A DNA stretch of 64,000 bases, from positions 124,001 through 188,000 of the forward strand of contig CAWBPD010000032.1 in NCBI GenBank assembly GCA_963790575.1. The letters are read 5' to 3'. The position numbers were made by a program, and so were the translations under genes. Positions 1 through 7,969 of the stretch are shown one piece after another (the stretch's first letter is position 1; each line of letters opens with the position of its first letter). The DNA comes from CAVTSA01 sp963790575. GTDB taxonomy: Bacteria > Chloroflexota > Dormibacteria > Dormibacterales > Dormibacteraceae. The notes below the pieces were generated by a model. The model saw only the letters and a list, made by a program, of their open reading frames with translations, made no database searches and had not been told where the DNA came from.

Positions 1-73
1 TCGGAGTTCACGCCACCCGGACGTGGAACGGACCGGGCCGTGGTGGGGGGGGAATCGGTACCCTAGCACGGTC

Positions 74-1129
74 GTGATCTTCAGGTGGTGGGGCGGGAGG
101 CCCCGGTGGGTCGGCGCGGTGGCACTGGCGGCGCTGGTCGCCGTGGTGGCGAGCGGCTGTGGGTCGCCAGGCCTGCTGGCGTCCTCGGGAGGGGGATCGT
201 ACACGGGCTCGAAGAGGCTCTCGACCGCGGCCGGCACCAACGTCGCGGTGAAGGCCTGGGTCGGTCACCTGGTGTCCTTCGACGCGGTGGACCCGACCAC
301 GATAGGGAACGTCGAGACCGGCTTCGCGCTGCAGGCCGATCAAGCGGAGTTGACGTATGGCCGCTCGATTAGCGCCCCCGAGAACCAATACCAGCCGACG
401 GGGAACGTGGCCTGGACGGCGATACCTCCAGAGACGCCCACACTCTCGGAGTTGGCGAGGATCGAGACGACCTGGAAGCTGGACCCAGGCTCGACGGCGC
501 CGTCACTGCCGCCGGCCGATTCGTTGGCTTTGCTCCAGCGCAAATCGACCCATGCCAAGTGGATGATCTCCGCCTGGCTTGACCTTAGCAACCCCTCGCA
601 GGCCACGCTGAACGAGATCCGGACGCTCGGCAATCCACTCTCCTCCAATGCAATGACCAAGCTGCCAATCCCTCCACAGGAGCTTCCCAGTGCCTACGTG
701 GACTACATCGGCGGCGGAGAGAGCTCCACATTCGCGCCTGGCCTGTTCACCGATCAGACCCGGAGTCAGTTCCTTTCCGCCCAGGCGAGCTGGGTTGCGA
801 ATGGGGATTCAGTGACGTACAAGTACTCGCAAGGGTCGGTGGCGGGAGTTTATTCGTTGAAGGGAGGGGATGCGCTGGTCTTCTTCGGGTTCTCGTATGA
901 CAATGTCTACCAGGCAAATCCGAACACCTGCCTGCGCCAGGGTCCCGCGACGCCAAACTTCCCTTCGGTCGTTCCGGACGGCAACTACCAGTCCGTGTCG
1001 TACCCAGCAGTGGAGTCGTTATTGGCGATCGAGGACCCGCGCAGTGGGACGGTCTCGATCGCTGCCGGATCCTCGTACCCGGCTCTAAAGGCGACCACGA
1101 CCCCCACCACCGCACCCACCTGCCTCTGA
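74..1129 (+). CDS. Putative lipoprotein of unknown function
   Basis: Secreted, probably lipid-anchored protein of 351 residues from GTG 74. It has an Arg/Trp-rich N-terminus, a hydrophobic stretch (VALAALVAVV) and a lipobox ending ASG-C with Cys at residue 29, so lipidation by Lgt and cleavage by LspA is expected. An in-frame GTG at 23 would lengthen the N-terminus by 17 residues; 74 gives a more normal signal peptide. The rest is Ser/Thr/Pro-rich with no recognised domain and a Thr/Pro-rich tail (TTTPTTAPTC). It converges on the next gene with only 13 bases between. The two neighbours on the other strand are also exported, so this is an envelope-protein cluster. Function unknown. Confidence 0.7.
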   Translation: MIFRWWGGRPRWVGAVALAALVAVVASGCGSPGLLASSGGGSYTGSKRLSTAAGTNVAVKAWVGHLVSFDAVDPTTIGNVETGFALQADQAELTYGRSISAPENQYQPTGNVAWTAIPPETPTLSELARIETTWKLDPGSTAPSLPPADSLALLQRKSTHAKWMISAWLDLSNPSQATLNEIRTLGNPLSSNAMTKLPIPPQELPSAYVDYIGGGESSTFAPGLFTDQTRSQFLSAQASWVANGDSVTYKYSQGSVAGVYSLKGGDALVFFGFSYDNVYQANPNTCLRQGPATPNFPSVVPDGNYQSVSYPAVESLLAIEDPRSGTVSIAAGSSYPALKATTTPTTAPTCL

Positions 1130-1142
1130 CGAGTGACGAGGG

Positions 1143-2075
1143 TCAGCCGGTTCCCAGGCCCTCCTCCTGATCCACTTTGATCTGGTAGGGGGCGGTCGTG
1201 ATGGTTTGCGTCGGGCCATCCACCGCCGGCTGCGACTGAGGGCCGTTGCTGTCGGTCCAGGTCATGGTCACCGACCCGGCGTAGGTCTCTGACGCTGTCA
1301 CCGTGAAATTGGGGTTGCTGTATGCAACATAGTCGTGAGCGACCAGGCTGTGCGGGTCTCCCGAAATCCCGACACACTGGGTTGGAGCCGGGGTTTGCGT
1401 GCTTGAACCGTCCCCGAAGCTCCAACTGGTGTCCTTCAGCGTGACCGTAAGCGTGATGTGATAGGTGATTTGCTGACCGGCGGAATCGGGAGCTCCCTTC
1501 AGGTCCATGGTCACCTGCTGTTGGTTCGTCACCGCCTGGCCGGTCAACCAGAAACACGTAGGAAGGTTCACGAGGCCGGTGTGATTGGGAGGGGCCGCCG
1601 AGATGGTCCCGGGGGTGGTCCTGATCTCCTCGAAGATCTGGGCGTAGTAGGGGTTCAGATCCGGTGGAGGAGACGTCGCGGGGGTGAGAGGAGGCGGTGG
1701 CGGAGTCGGGCACGTAGCCGGAGACCCAGTCGGTCCTGCGCTCACGGCAGCCACACTGACTTGGATGGCGATGCTCGGGTTGCGGCCACAGGGTGCGGGG
1801 TTGGGCGGCACGGTGTTGGCTGTGGTGGACGCAGGGGCGCCCGACGACGGGGTCCCGGCGGCGCTTGGTGTCGGGGTCGCGGGGATCGGGCATGAGTTAG
1901 AGGTCGAGCCGCTGCTACCGAAGGTTCCAGCCTGGGCCCTCTGGCTCACTTGAGCTGTGCCCGAGCTCGGACATGTCTGGGGAAGCGCGCTCTCCGCGCG
2001 TACCCCCAGGGGGATCACAAAGAGCGAGGCGGCGACGACAGGGATCAACATCGCCCTGAGCCTGGAGCGCCACAC
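1143..2075 (-). CDS. Secreted protein with PKD-like domain
   Basis: 310-residue exported protein. The N-terminus has basic residues, then a hydrophobic core (MLIPVVAASLFVIPLGV) and an Ala-x-Ala-like cleavage region, so Sec export is likely. The middle is a low-complexity Pro/Thr/Ser/Ala linker. The C-terminal third carries a PKD-like signature, WSFGDGSS followed by H-x-Y (LVAHDYVAY), the pattern of PKD beta-sandwich domains that usually mediate protein or glycan contacts. The GTG start at 2075 shares one base with the stop of the upstream lipoprotein gene, implying translational coupling. The domain call is from motif only; the partner is unknown. Confidence 0.6.
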   Translation of the reverse strand: MWRSRLRAMLIPVVAASLFVIPLGVRAESALPQTCPSSGTAQVSQRAQAGTFGSSGSTSNSCPIPATPTPSAAGTPSSGAPASTTANTVPPNPAPCGRNPSIAIQVSVAAVSAGPTGSPATCPTPPPPPLTPATSPPPDLNPYYAQIFEEIRTTPGTISAAPPNHTGLVNLPTCFWLTGQAVTNQQQVTMDLKGAPDSAGQQITYHITLTVTLKDTSWSFGDGSSTQTPAPTQCVGISGDPHSLVAHDYVAYSNPNFTVTASETYAGSVTMTWTDSNGPQSQPAVDGPTQTITTAPYQIKVDQEEGLGTG

Positions 2076-2803
2076 TATGAAGCCTCACAGAACGTTTGCC
2101 AAAGCTGGGCAGCGGAACATTTCGTGCCCCCGCCGTATTGCCAGATGGGTCCGAGAGCTGTCTTTGTTCGGAGGACTCCCCAGTCCAAGTCATCGACGGG
2201 AGGTTCGCGGCCCGAAGCGGAATACAACACGGTGAACCCTGACCCGGCGATGATGAAGGCGTCGGCCGGTGCGCTATATGTGGCGATCCAGCCCAAGTGA
2301 GATGGTTGGTAGCCATTCTGGCTAATGCCTTGTTGGACGTCTGTGGGCAGAGTCACCAGACGAAGTGAGGTCAGAAAGGGTCCACGGATGCCCATCTGGC
2401 CACGTTCCGATGCAGCCTGTGCCAGCTGCTGCAAGTCGTCACCGAATGAGAGTTGTACCGCGTCGCCGTTGCTCAGGATACCTGCCTTTAGAAGAGCGGG
2501 CTGATTCGTCCGTCTCGCGAACGTCTCGTATGCGTCGGTACGGAGAAAGGCGTTGACAAGCGTCCGGAATTGTTTGCTGGAGACCTGGCCCTGGGTATCG
2601 TTCGTGAGCTTCGGGCTGGCGAGCGGCGGGTTGGCGGGTGGGCAGGTTTTGACGCCCAGCTGAGCCAGCTTCGCGCAGTCGACGGTCTGGTGGGAGGCTT
2701 GGGAAGGCGCGCTTGGCGCCGCGCATGCGGCAACGACAAGGGCGACAAGCAGGATGCAAACCCTGATGAACCCTGCTCCTCGGCGCGCGGTCACGCGCGC
2801 CAT
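2075..2803 (-). CDS. Putative lipoprotein, upstream partner of PKD protein
   Basis: Chosen start ATG 2803 gives 242 residues with a textbook lipoprotein signal: basic region (ARVTARRGAGFIRV), hydrophobic core (ILLVALVV) and AA-C with Cys at residue 27. A longer form from 2866 adds 21 residues without signal character and would leave only 29 bases to the divergent comM gene. The mature part has no domain I recognise. A segment around SNGDAVQLSFGDDLQQLAQ and a C-terminal hydrophobic strand (AFIIAGSGFTVLY) look globular. It is co-transcribed with the PKD protein, with one shared base. Function unknown. Confidence 0.65.
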   Translation of the reverse strand: MARVTARRGAGFIRVCILLVALVVAACAAPSAPSQASHQTVDCAKLAQLGVKTCPPANPPLASPKLTNDTQGQVSSKQFRTLVNAFLRTDAYETFARRTNQPALLKAGILSNGDAVQLSFGDDLQQLAQAASERGQMGIRGPFLTSLRLVTLPTDVQQGISQNGYQPSHLGWIATYSAPADAFIIAGSGFTVLYSASGREPPVDDLDWGVLRTKTALGPIWQYGGGTKCSAAQLWQTFCEAS

Positions 2804-2895
2804 CCTATCTGATCCGATAGGACCCGAGCCGGACAAAGCCGCGGTCTTAACACCCTCCCTTCCCATACGATCCCAACCTCCCTAGCGTCTCGGCC

Positions 2896-4410
2896 ATGGT
2901 AACCAGATCGATCGGCGTACTGCTCCGAGGGCTGGAAGGGCGGTGCGTGGAAGTCGAGGTCGATATCGGGAGCGGGTTCGACACCAAGCTCACGGTGGTG
3001 GGGTTGGCATCGGCATCGGTGAAGGAGTCGCGCCAGCGGATCGAGGCGGCCATGCGGAACGCTGGTCTGCCGCTCCCCAAGCGAAATGTAACGATCAATC
3101 TGGCTCCGGCCCAGATGCGCAAGGAGCAGCCTGGTCTCGACTTGCCAATCGCGGTTGCTGTCGCGCTGGCGAGCGAAGGAAGGGAGGGGCCCGAGGACGC
3201 CGCCTTCGTGGGGGAGCTGGCTCTGGACGGGAACGTTCGACACGTGCCTGGCGTACTGGTGGCCGCCAAGTGGGCACGCGAGCGCCTGCTCCGCCGCCTT
3301 TACGTACCTGCCGGTGATGCCGATGAGGCTGCGCTCATCGAGGGGCTCGAGATCATCCCTTGCGGAAACCTGGCCCAGGTCGTCGCCCACCTGTGCGGCG
3401 AGGAGCTCATCCCGCCTCAGCTCAGAAACGTCCGGCACGGGGATGCGGACGTGCAGCCAGAGCTGGATCTCGCCGAGGTGCACGGGCAGGAGGCAGCTCG
3501 CCGCGCCTTGGAAGTCGCGGCTGCGGGCGGACATCACCTATTGATGACGGGGCCTCCAGGTGCCGGCAAGACCATGCTGGCGAGGGCCCTACCGGGAATC
3601 CTGCCGCCGCTTGATCTTGACCAGGCGATGCTCGTGGCTCAGATCCGGAGCGTGCTCGGAGAGCTCGGGAGCGCCGGCGGGGGGCCCCTTGACTGGCGCC
3701 GGCCGTTTCGAGCGCCCCATCACTCGATCTCCGGCCCTGGCCTGGTGGGTGGCGGCTCGCCTATCGCAATGCCGGGCGAGGTGACCCGGGCACACCACGG
3801 TGTCCTCTTCATCGACGAGCTGGCGGAGTGCGCACCGCGAACCCTGCAGCTTCTGCGCCAGCCGCTCGAGGGCGGGGACGTGCACCTCACACGGGCGGCC
3901 GGCAGCGTCCGCTACCCCGCCCGATTCCAGCTCGTCGCGGCCACCAACCCGTGTCCCTGCGGCTATCTGGGCGACGCCGAGCGCGCGTGCCGCTGTTCAT
4001 CAGCGGCGATCGAGCGCTACCAACGATCACTGTCCGGGCCGCTGCTCGACCGCATCGACCTGCAGGTCATGGCGCCGAGGTTGCCCTTGACCGCTCTCCA
4101 GGGTGAAGGTGGCGAGACATCGGCCCAGGTTCGCAAGCGCGTGGTCCAAGCTCGGCACATTCAGGAAGACCGTCAGGGGAAGTGCAACGCGGAGTTGCGG
4201 GCAAAAGAGTTGCGGGTGCAGGCGCCGCTCAACCCGACAGCTCGAGCCTCGCTCGAACGGTGGGCCGACGCCCAGGGGCTCACCGCGCGCGGCTACCACC
4301 GGGCTTGGCGCGTCGCGCGCACCCTCGCCGATCTGGAGGGTGGGCTCGAGATAGACGAGCGGCACGTGCTGGAGGCGCTGGGTTACCGGCTGGCCGAGCG
4401 TGCGGCCTGA
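2896..4410 (+). CDS. comM: ComM/YifB family Mg-chelatase-like AAA+ ATPase
   Basis: 504 residues, the usual length of the YifB/ComM family. In naturally transformable bacteria ComM is a hexameric helicase driving branch migration of incoming DNA. The N-terminal ChlI-like domain (residues 1-165) is followed by an AAA+ core with Walker A TGPPGAGKT (about 218-226), Walker B-like VLFIDELAE and a Cys-rich insert (NPCPCGYLGDAERACRCS) typical of the family. The C-terminal Mg-chelatase domain ends in RGYHRAWRVARTLADLEG, also typical. It overlaps the dprA start, and the pair is a classic DNA-uptake/recombination module. Start ATG at 2896. Confidence 0.93.
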   Translation: MVTRSIGVLLRGLEGRCVEVEVDIGSGFDTKLTVVGLASASVKESRQRIEAAMRNAGLPLPKRNVTINLAPAQMRKEQPGLDLPIAVAVALASEGREGPEDAAFVGELALDGNVRHVPGVLVAAKWARERLLRRLYVPAGDADEAALIEGLEIIPCGNLAQVVAHLCGEELIPPQLRNVRHGDADVQPELDLAEVHGQEAARRALEVAAAGGHHLLMTGPPGAGKTMLARALPGILPPLDLDQAMLVAQIRSVLGELGSAGGGPLDWRRPFRAPHHSISGPGLVGGGSPIAMPGEVTRAHHGVLFIDELAECAPRTLQLLRQPLEGGDVHLTRAAGSVRYPARFQLVAATNPCPCGYLGDAERACRCSSAAIERYQRSLSGPLLDRIDLQVMAPRLPLTALQGEGGETSAQVRKRVVQARHIQEDRQGKCNAELRAKELRVQAPLNPTARASLERWADAQGLTARGYHRAWRVARTLADLEGGLEIDERHVLEALGYRLAERAA

Positions 4411-5308
4411 ATGCGACCCGGACCCCAAATCAGTTCGTGAAGTCGAACCCGACCAGGGGCCCGTGGAATCCGGTTGGCGCCTGCCGACGCTGCGGGTGCG
4501 CGGGACCTGGCCGCCTCCGCCCGGACCTCGTGTCGCCATCGTCGGAGCCCGAAAGCCGACTCCCTACGGCGAGGCCGTGGCGGAACGCCTGGCAACCGAC
4601 CTGGGTCACGCGGGGGCGGTGATCGTTTCCGGACTTGCCTTGGGAATCGACGGCGCCGCTCACGTGGGAGCGCTCGAGGCCGACGCCGCGACGCTTGCCG
4701 TGCTCGGAACTGGCGTGGACATCGTCTACCCGGCCCGGCACCAGGAATTGGCGCGGCGCATTGTCACCCAGGGCGGGGCGCTCCTGAGCCAGTTCCCCGA
4801 CGGCACACCACCGCGGCGCGATCAGTTCCCCCGCCGCAACTGGACCATCGCCGGGATCTCGCAGGCGGTCGTGGTAGTGGAGGCGGCAGTCGGTTCGGGG
4901 GCACTCATAACCGCCGAAGCCGCGCTCGGCCTGGGACGGACGGTTCTCGCGGTGCCGGGCAGCGTCTTCTCGCCTCTCTCGGTCGGCTGTCATCAACTGC
5001 TCCGCGACGGGGCGGGCTTGGTGCAGAACGCTCGCGATGTGCTGCGGGAGATCGGCGAGCCGAGCGAAGTACTGGACGATCCCCTCGGGCCACCCGAACA
5101 TCTCGGCATCGAGCTACCCACCGCCGGTCAGGACCCACTGCTGGTGCACCTGACCGACACCCTGCCCACCGACCCCGGCGCACTGGCGGGGAAGCTTGGC
5201 CTCCCCGTCCAGCAGGTCCTGGTCCGCCTCTCCCAGGCGGAACTCGAGGGCCGGGTCCGGCGCGTGGGTGGCGGCTACGTCAGAGTGCACCCCCGCGGCC
5301 GGCGATGA
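4400..5308 (+). CDS. dprA: DNA-processing protein DprA (Rossmann-domain form)
   Basis: 302-residue DprA/Smf protein, which loads RecA onto single-stranded DNA taken up during transformation. The Rossmann-like core is intact: VAIVGARKPTPYG, VSGLALGIDGAAH, LAVLGTGVDIVYPARH, FPRRNWTIAGIS and SGALITAEAALGLGR. A C-terminal winged-helix segment follows (LTDTLPTDPGALAGKLGLPVQ). The N-terminal SAM-like domain of about 80 residues found in many DprA proteins is absent; only a short Pro-rich lead-in precedes the core. The start lies within the comM stop region, so the genes are coupled. A decayed partial copy of residues 76-124 lies at 7190-7336. A palindrome follows the stop immediately. Confidence 0.92.
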   Translation: MRPECDPDPKSVREVEPDQGPVESGWRLPTLRVRGTWPPPPGPRVAIVGARKPTPYGEAVAERLATDLGHAGAVIVSGLALGIDGAAHVGALEADAATLAVLGTGVDIVYPARHQELARRIVTQGGALLSQFPDGTPPRRDQFPRRNWTIAGISQAVVVVEAAVGSGALITAEAALGLGRTVLAVPGSVFSPLSVGCHQLLRDGAGLVQNARDVLREIGEPSEVLDDPLGPPEHLGIELPTAGQDPLLVHLTDTLPTDPGALAGKLGLPVQQVLVRLSQAELEGRVRRVGGGYVRVHPRGRR

Positions 5309-5314
5309 GGGACC

Positions 5315-5368
5315 TTTCCCCGCACTCTGGACCTATGTCGCCGGCGGAAGGGCACGGTTGCGGAGAAA
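5315..5368. repeat. Palindromic element, TTTCTSCR family, copy 1
   Basis: Imperfect inverted repeat with outer arms TTTCCCCGCA and TGCGGAGAAA, lying between the convergent ends of dprA and the small partner gene. It is related to copies at 7352-7405 and 9183-9236, and by its edges to elements at 21404, 30973 and 62619. It could act as a bidirectional terminator, though it lacks T-tracts. Confidence 0.6.
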
Positions 5369-5374
5369 CGCCCG

Positions 5375-5932
5375 TCACAACCCCCGCCGAAGGTCGTCCC
5401 GGAGCCTCCAGAGTCCGACGATGTCTTCGCCGATGGCTGATTCGTCGTCCAAGTCTCCTTCAGCCACCGCCTGGTCGGCGAGCTGGTTGAGTTGGGGAAG
5501 AACTTCCTCGATGCGGCGTAGGCGCACGTCGTCGGGTTCGTCTGCCAAGCATGAGGAGGCGAGTGCCAGCGCTCGCAGGCGACGCTCGGAAAGCTGGTGT
5601 CGCTTGGCCTCGGCCTCCTGTTCTTTGCGCCACCCCTCCGGGTGCCGCAGAGCGTTCGCCCTCCTTCTGAATAGCTTCTTGGATGAGAGCAACGGATCGA
5701 CGTCCTCACCGTCTGCGAAGACGTCGAAGCATCGGGCGAGCAGCTCAAGCCGGGCGAGAGGAGGTTCGGAGGAGTTGAGAGCGGACGCCGACTCTTCCCA
5801 TCCGTAGCCGGTCACGGCCATCTTGTCATCCCAACTGAGCGCTCGGTATCGCCGAACAACTTCATCGTGCGGCTGGGTCACCACCCAGCCCAGTAGCGCT
5901 TCGCCCAGACGTGTCTTGGAGGCCTCGTTCAT
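5375..5932 (-). CDS. Small charged partner protein A1 (unknown family)
   Basis: 185 residues, predicted all-helical, strongly charged, no signal peptide or membrane segment, so cytoplasmic. I recognise no family. The first half (EALLGWVVTQPHDEVVRRYR, LELLARCFDVF) differs considerably from its paralogue A2, while the last 91 residues are identical in both. The start codon overlaps the stop of the upstream metallopeptidase-like gene as ATGA, and the second copy keeps the same overlap, so the two products are probably made in proportion and work together. Possible roles are a chaperone, inhibitor or substrate adaptor for the peptidase; this is inference. Confidence 0.75.
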   Translation of the reverse strand: MNEASKTRLGEALLGWVVTQPHDEVVRRYRALSWDDKMAVTGYGWEESASALNSSEPPLARLELLARCFDVFADGEDVDPLLSSKKLFRRRANALRHPEGWRKEQEAEAKRHQLSERRLRALALASSCLADEPDDVRLRRIEEVLPQLNQLADQAVAEGDLDDESAIGEDIVGLWRLRDDLRRGL

Positions 5933-7068
5933 TGGATCCCTCGTCCGATATGTGAGCGATAGGCTTGCCTTCGTCGATGTTGGGGATTGGGCACGCTGTG
6001 AGGCCGTCGCGCCTTGGGGGAATCAGTGGGAGAGGACAGCTGGCGGGCTCGCGACTCTGCAGCCTCAATCCAGTACTCGACCGCAAGGCGCGACTCGAGG
6101 CCGCCGTATTCAGGCACTTCGACCAGCTCGCGAGCGGCCTGGACCTCGGAAGCGGCCAGTCGTCGCCGCCATCCTTGGGGCAGGTCCATGCCGGCCCGCT
6201 CACCCTCCGTGTAAAGCTGGCGCAGCAGTTCGAATCCCATCTGCATGCCCATGATGGTGGACAGGGCCGCAGGTTCGCGAGTGTTCAGGTGGGCTGGCTT
6301 CTTCGGGTCCGGAGGTACCATCCAGGCCTGGTTCCGCTGCACGTGCGCCTCGAGCGCGCTCCGAATGCGGGATCGGACCTCCTCGCGGTCGCGCGCCGGA
6401 ACGTTGAAGGTGAGCCCGAACCCTTCCATCGCCTGCTCCACCAACAGGTCCATCTTCCGCTCCGGACCTTCCCGAGCGAGCTCATGCAGAGCGTCACGGC
6501 CCTGCATCTCGGGCAGAGCTGAGATCAGCGAGAGGAGTTCCCGGGTGGCCGGCACGTAGTTGGAGTAGTGGCGACTTCGATCAGGGACCTGGCGCGAGAT
6601 CCCCGGGAACATCGGCTCCAGTTGTGCCAGCAGGTGGGGAAGGAGGGATTGGGTAGCCGACTCGGTGACACCCTCCTCCAGAAAGACCCCGCTGGCGGCG
6701 GTGCGCCCGACCCGTCCGGCGCCGAGGCTGTACTCGCTTGGCAGAGCAAGGTGGATGCTCTCGTGGAGGAGGGTGCCCAGGACCTTGCAGAGTTTCCCCA
6801 GCTCCGGGCGAGTGAGCTGCCGCTGCTGCGAGCGGAGCATGTCCTCGATGAACTCGGGAACGTCGTGGCCCACCTCCATCAGCCCGTAGCCGATGTAGGC
6901 CGCGCCTGACACGTGTCGCATGGAGGGTGGGAGACGCCGGTAGCTCCGCAGGTCCACACGGTCCGCGCCCAGCAGCTGCGCGGCAGCCTCGGCCACTCGT
7001 GCCAGGAGCGCCTCGAACCGGGGACACTGGGGCTGGGATTGCGAGACCACGCCACACCATCCTGGCAT
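5929..7068 (-). CDS. HExxH metallopeptidase-like protein B1 (gluzincin-type motif)
   Basis: About 379 residues from ATG 7068 (GTG 7050 also possible). No signal peptide, so probably cytoplasmic. The key segment is LLHESIHLALPSEY, a zinc-site HExxH, followed about 25 residues later by FLEEGVTES. That Glu-containing motif resembles the third zinc ligand of gluzincin or peptidase-MA-like folds. Other regions conserved with paralogue B2 are GAAYIGYGLMEVG, FPGISRQVPDRSRHY, MDLLVEQAMEGFGLTFNVPA and WMVPPDPKKPA. It is translationally coupled to A1. The ORF remains open upstream to 7188 but that extension is not conserved in B2. Peptidase activity is inferred from motif geometry only. Confidence 0.7.
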   Translation of the reverse strand: MPGWCGVVSQSQPQCPRFEALLARVAEAAAQLLGADRVDLRSYRRLPPSMRHVSGAAYIGYGLMEVGHDVPEFIEDMLRSQQRQLTRPELGKLCKVLGTLLHESIHLALPSEYSLGAGRVGRTAASGVFLEEGVTESATQSLLPHLLAQLEPMFPGISRQVPDRSRHYSNYVPATRELLSLISALPEMQGRDALHELAREGPERKMDLLVEQAMEGFGLTFNVPARDREEVRSRIRSALEAHVQRNQAWMVPPDPKKPAHLNTREPAALSTIMGMQMGFELLRQLYTEGERAGMDLPQGWRRRLAASEVQAARELVEVPEYGGLESRLAVEYWIEAAESRARQLSSPTDSPKARRPHSVPNPQHRRRQAYRSHIGRGIQ

Positions 7069-7189
7069 CCGGACCCGGACAATCGGAAGACAATGGGCGG
7101 CCAGGGCCCATGCGTGGACAAAGCGAGTCCTCCCCGGCCTCGGGAAGACCGGCCCGGCTGGTGCGACCGGCGACCGCGAGCCACCCAAC

Positions 7190-7336
7190 GTTTCCGGGCT
7201 TGCCTTGGGAGCCGGCGCCGCCGCTTACCTGGCAGCGCTCGAGGCCGACGCCGCGACGCTCGCCGTACTTGGAACCGGCGTGGAATCGTCTACCCGGCGG
7301 GCACCAGGAATTGGCCCGGCGCACGGTCACCCAGGC
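7190..7336 (+). pseudogene. dprA fragment (duplication scar)
   Basis: This stretch aligns base by base with dprA 4627-4771 (residues about 76-124, for example ALEADAATLAVLGTGV), then jumps to sequence matching the dprA stop region near 5298, so most of the 3' half of the gene is deleted. Single-base losses break the frame after the GTGV motif. It is non-functional. Its position between the two A/B modules shows that the duplicated unit began inside dprA. Confidence 0.85.
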
Positions 7337-7351
7337 CGGCGATGCGGGACC

Positions 7352-7405
7352 TTTCTCCGCGCTCCGGCCTTACCTCGCCGGCGGAAGGGCACGGTTGCGG
7401 AGAAA
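7352..7405. repeat. Palindromic element, TTTCTSCR family, copy 2
   Basis: Arms TTTCTCCGC and GCGGAGAAA flank an inner CGGC...GCCGG region. It lies directly past the 3' end of partner gene A2, as copy 1 does past A1, and was carried along with the tandem duplication. Confidence 0.6.
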
Positions 7406-7411
7406 CGCCCG

Positions 7412-7969
7412 TCACAACCCCCGCCGAAGGTCGTCCCGGAGCCTCCAGAGTCCGACGATGTCTTCGCCGATGGCTGATTCGTCGTCCAAGTCTCCTTCAG
7501 CCACCGCCTGGTCGGCGAGCTGGTTGAGTTGGGGAAGAACTTCCTCGATGCGGCGTAGGCGCACGTCGTCGGGTTCGTCTGCCAAGCATGAGGAGGCGAG
7601 TGCCAGGGCTCGCAGGCGACGCTCGGAAAGCTGGTGTCGCTTGGCCTCGGCCTCCTGTTCTTTGCGCCACCCCTCCGGGTGCCGCAGCTCCTCGGCCCGT
7701 TCCCGGAAAAGAGCCTCGGACGAGAGCAATGGAGAGGCATCATCGGCGTCCGCGAAGGCGTCGAAGCATCGCGCGAGCAGCTCGAGACGATCGCCATAGG
7801 GCTCGTCCGAGTTGAGGGCGGCGGCCGACTCCACAAAGGCGTAGCCCTCGAGGTCGTCGCGCTGATCCGCCGGCATTGCGCGGTATCGCCGCACAACTTC
7901 CTCGCGTGGAAGAGTCGCGACCCAATTGAGAAACATCCGTCCGACGCGCTCCTCGTTCGGGCCCGTCAT
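7412..7969 (-). CDS. Small charged partner protein A2 (paralogue of A1)
   Basis: 185 residues from ATG 7969, chosen because it forms an ATGA overlap with the upstream B2 stop exactly as in copy 1. The ORF is open further upstream. The last 91 residues, from LRHPEGWRKE to DDLRRGL, are identical to A1; the corresponding DNA differs at about one silent site. The N-terminal half keeps only scattered matches (VVRRYRA, ALNS.EP, RLELLARCFD.FAD). Helical and charged, no recognised family. The mosaic of an identical tail and a diverged head suggests recent gene conversion of the tail, or diversification of the head. Confidence 0.75.
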   Translation of the reverse strand: MTGPNEERVGRMFLNWVATLPREEVVRRYRAMPADQRDDLEGYAFVESAAALNSDEPYGDRLELLARCFDAFADADDASPLLSSEALFRERAEELRHPEGWRKEQEAEAKRHQLSERRLRALALASSCLADEPDDVRLRRIEEVLPQLNQLADQAVAEGDLDDESAIGEDIVGLWRLRDDLRRGL

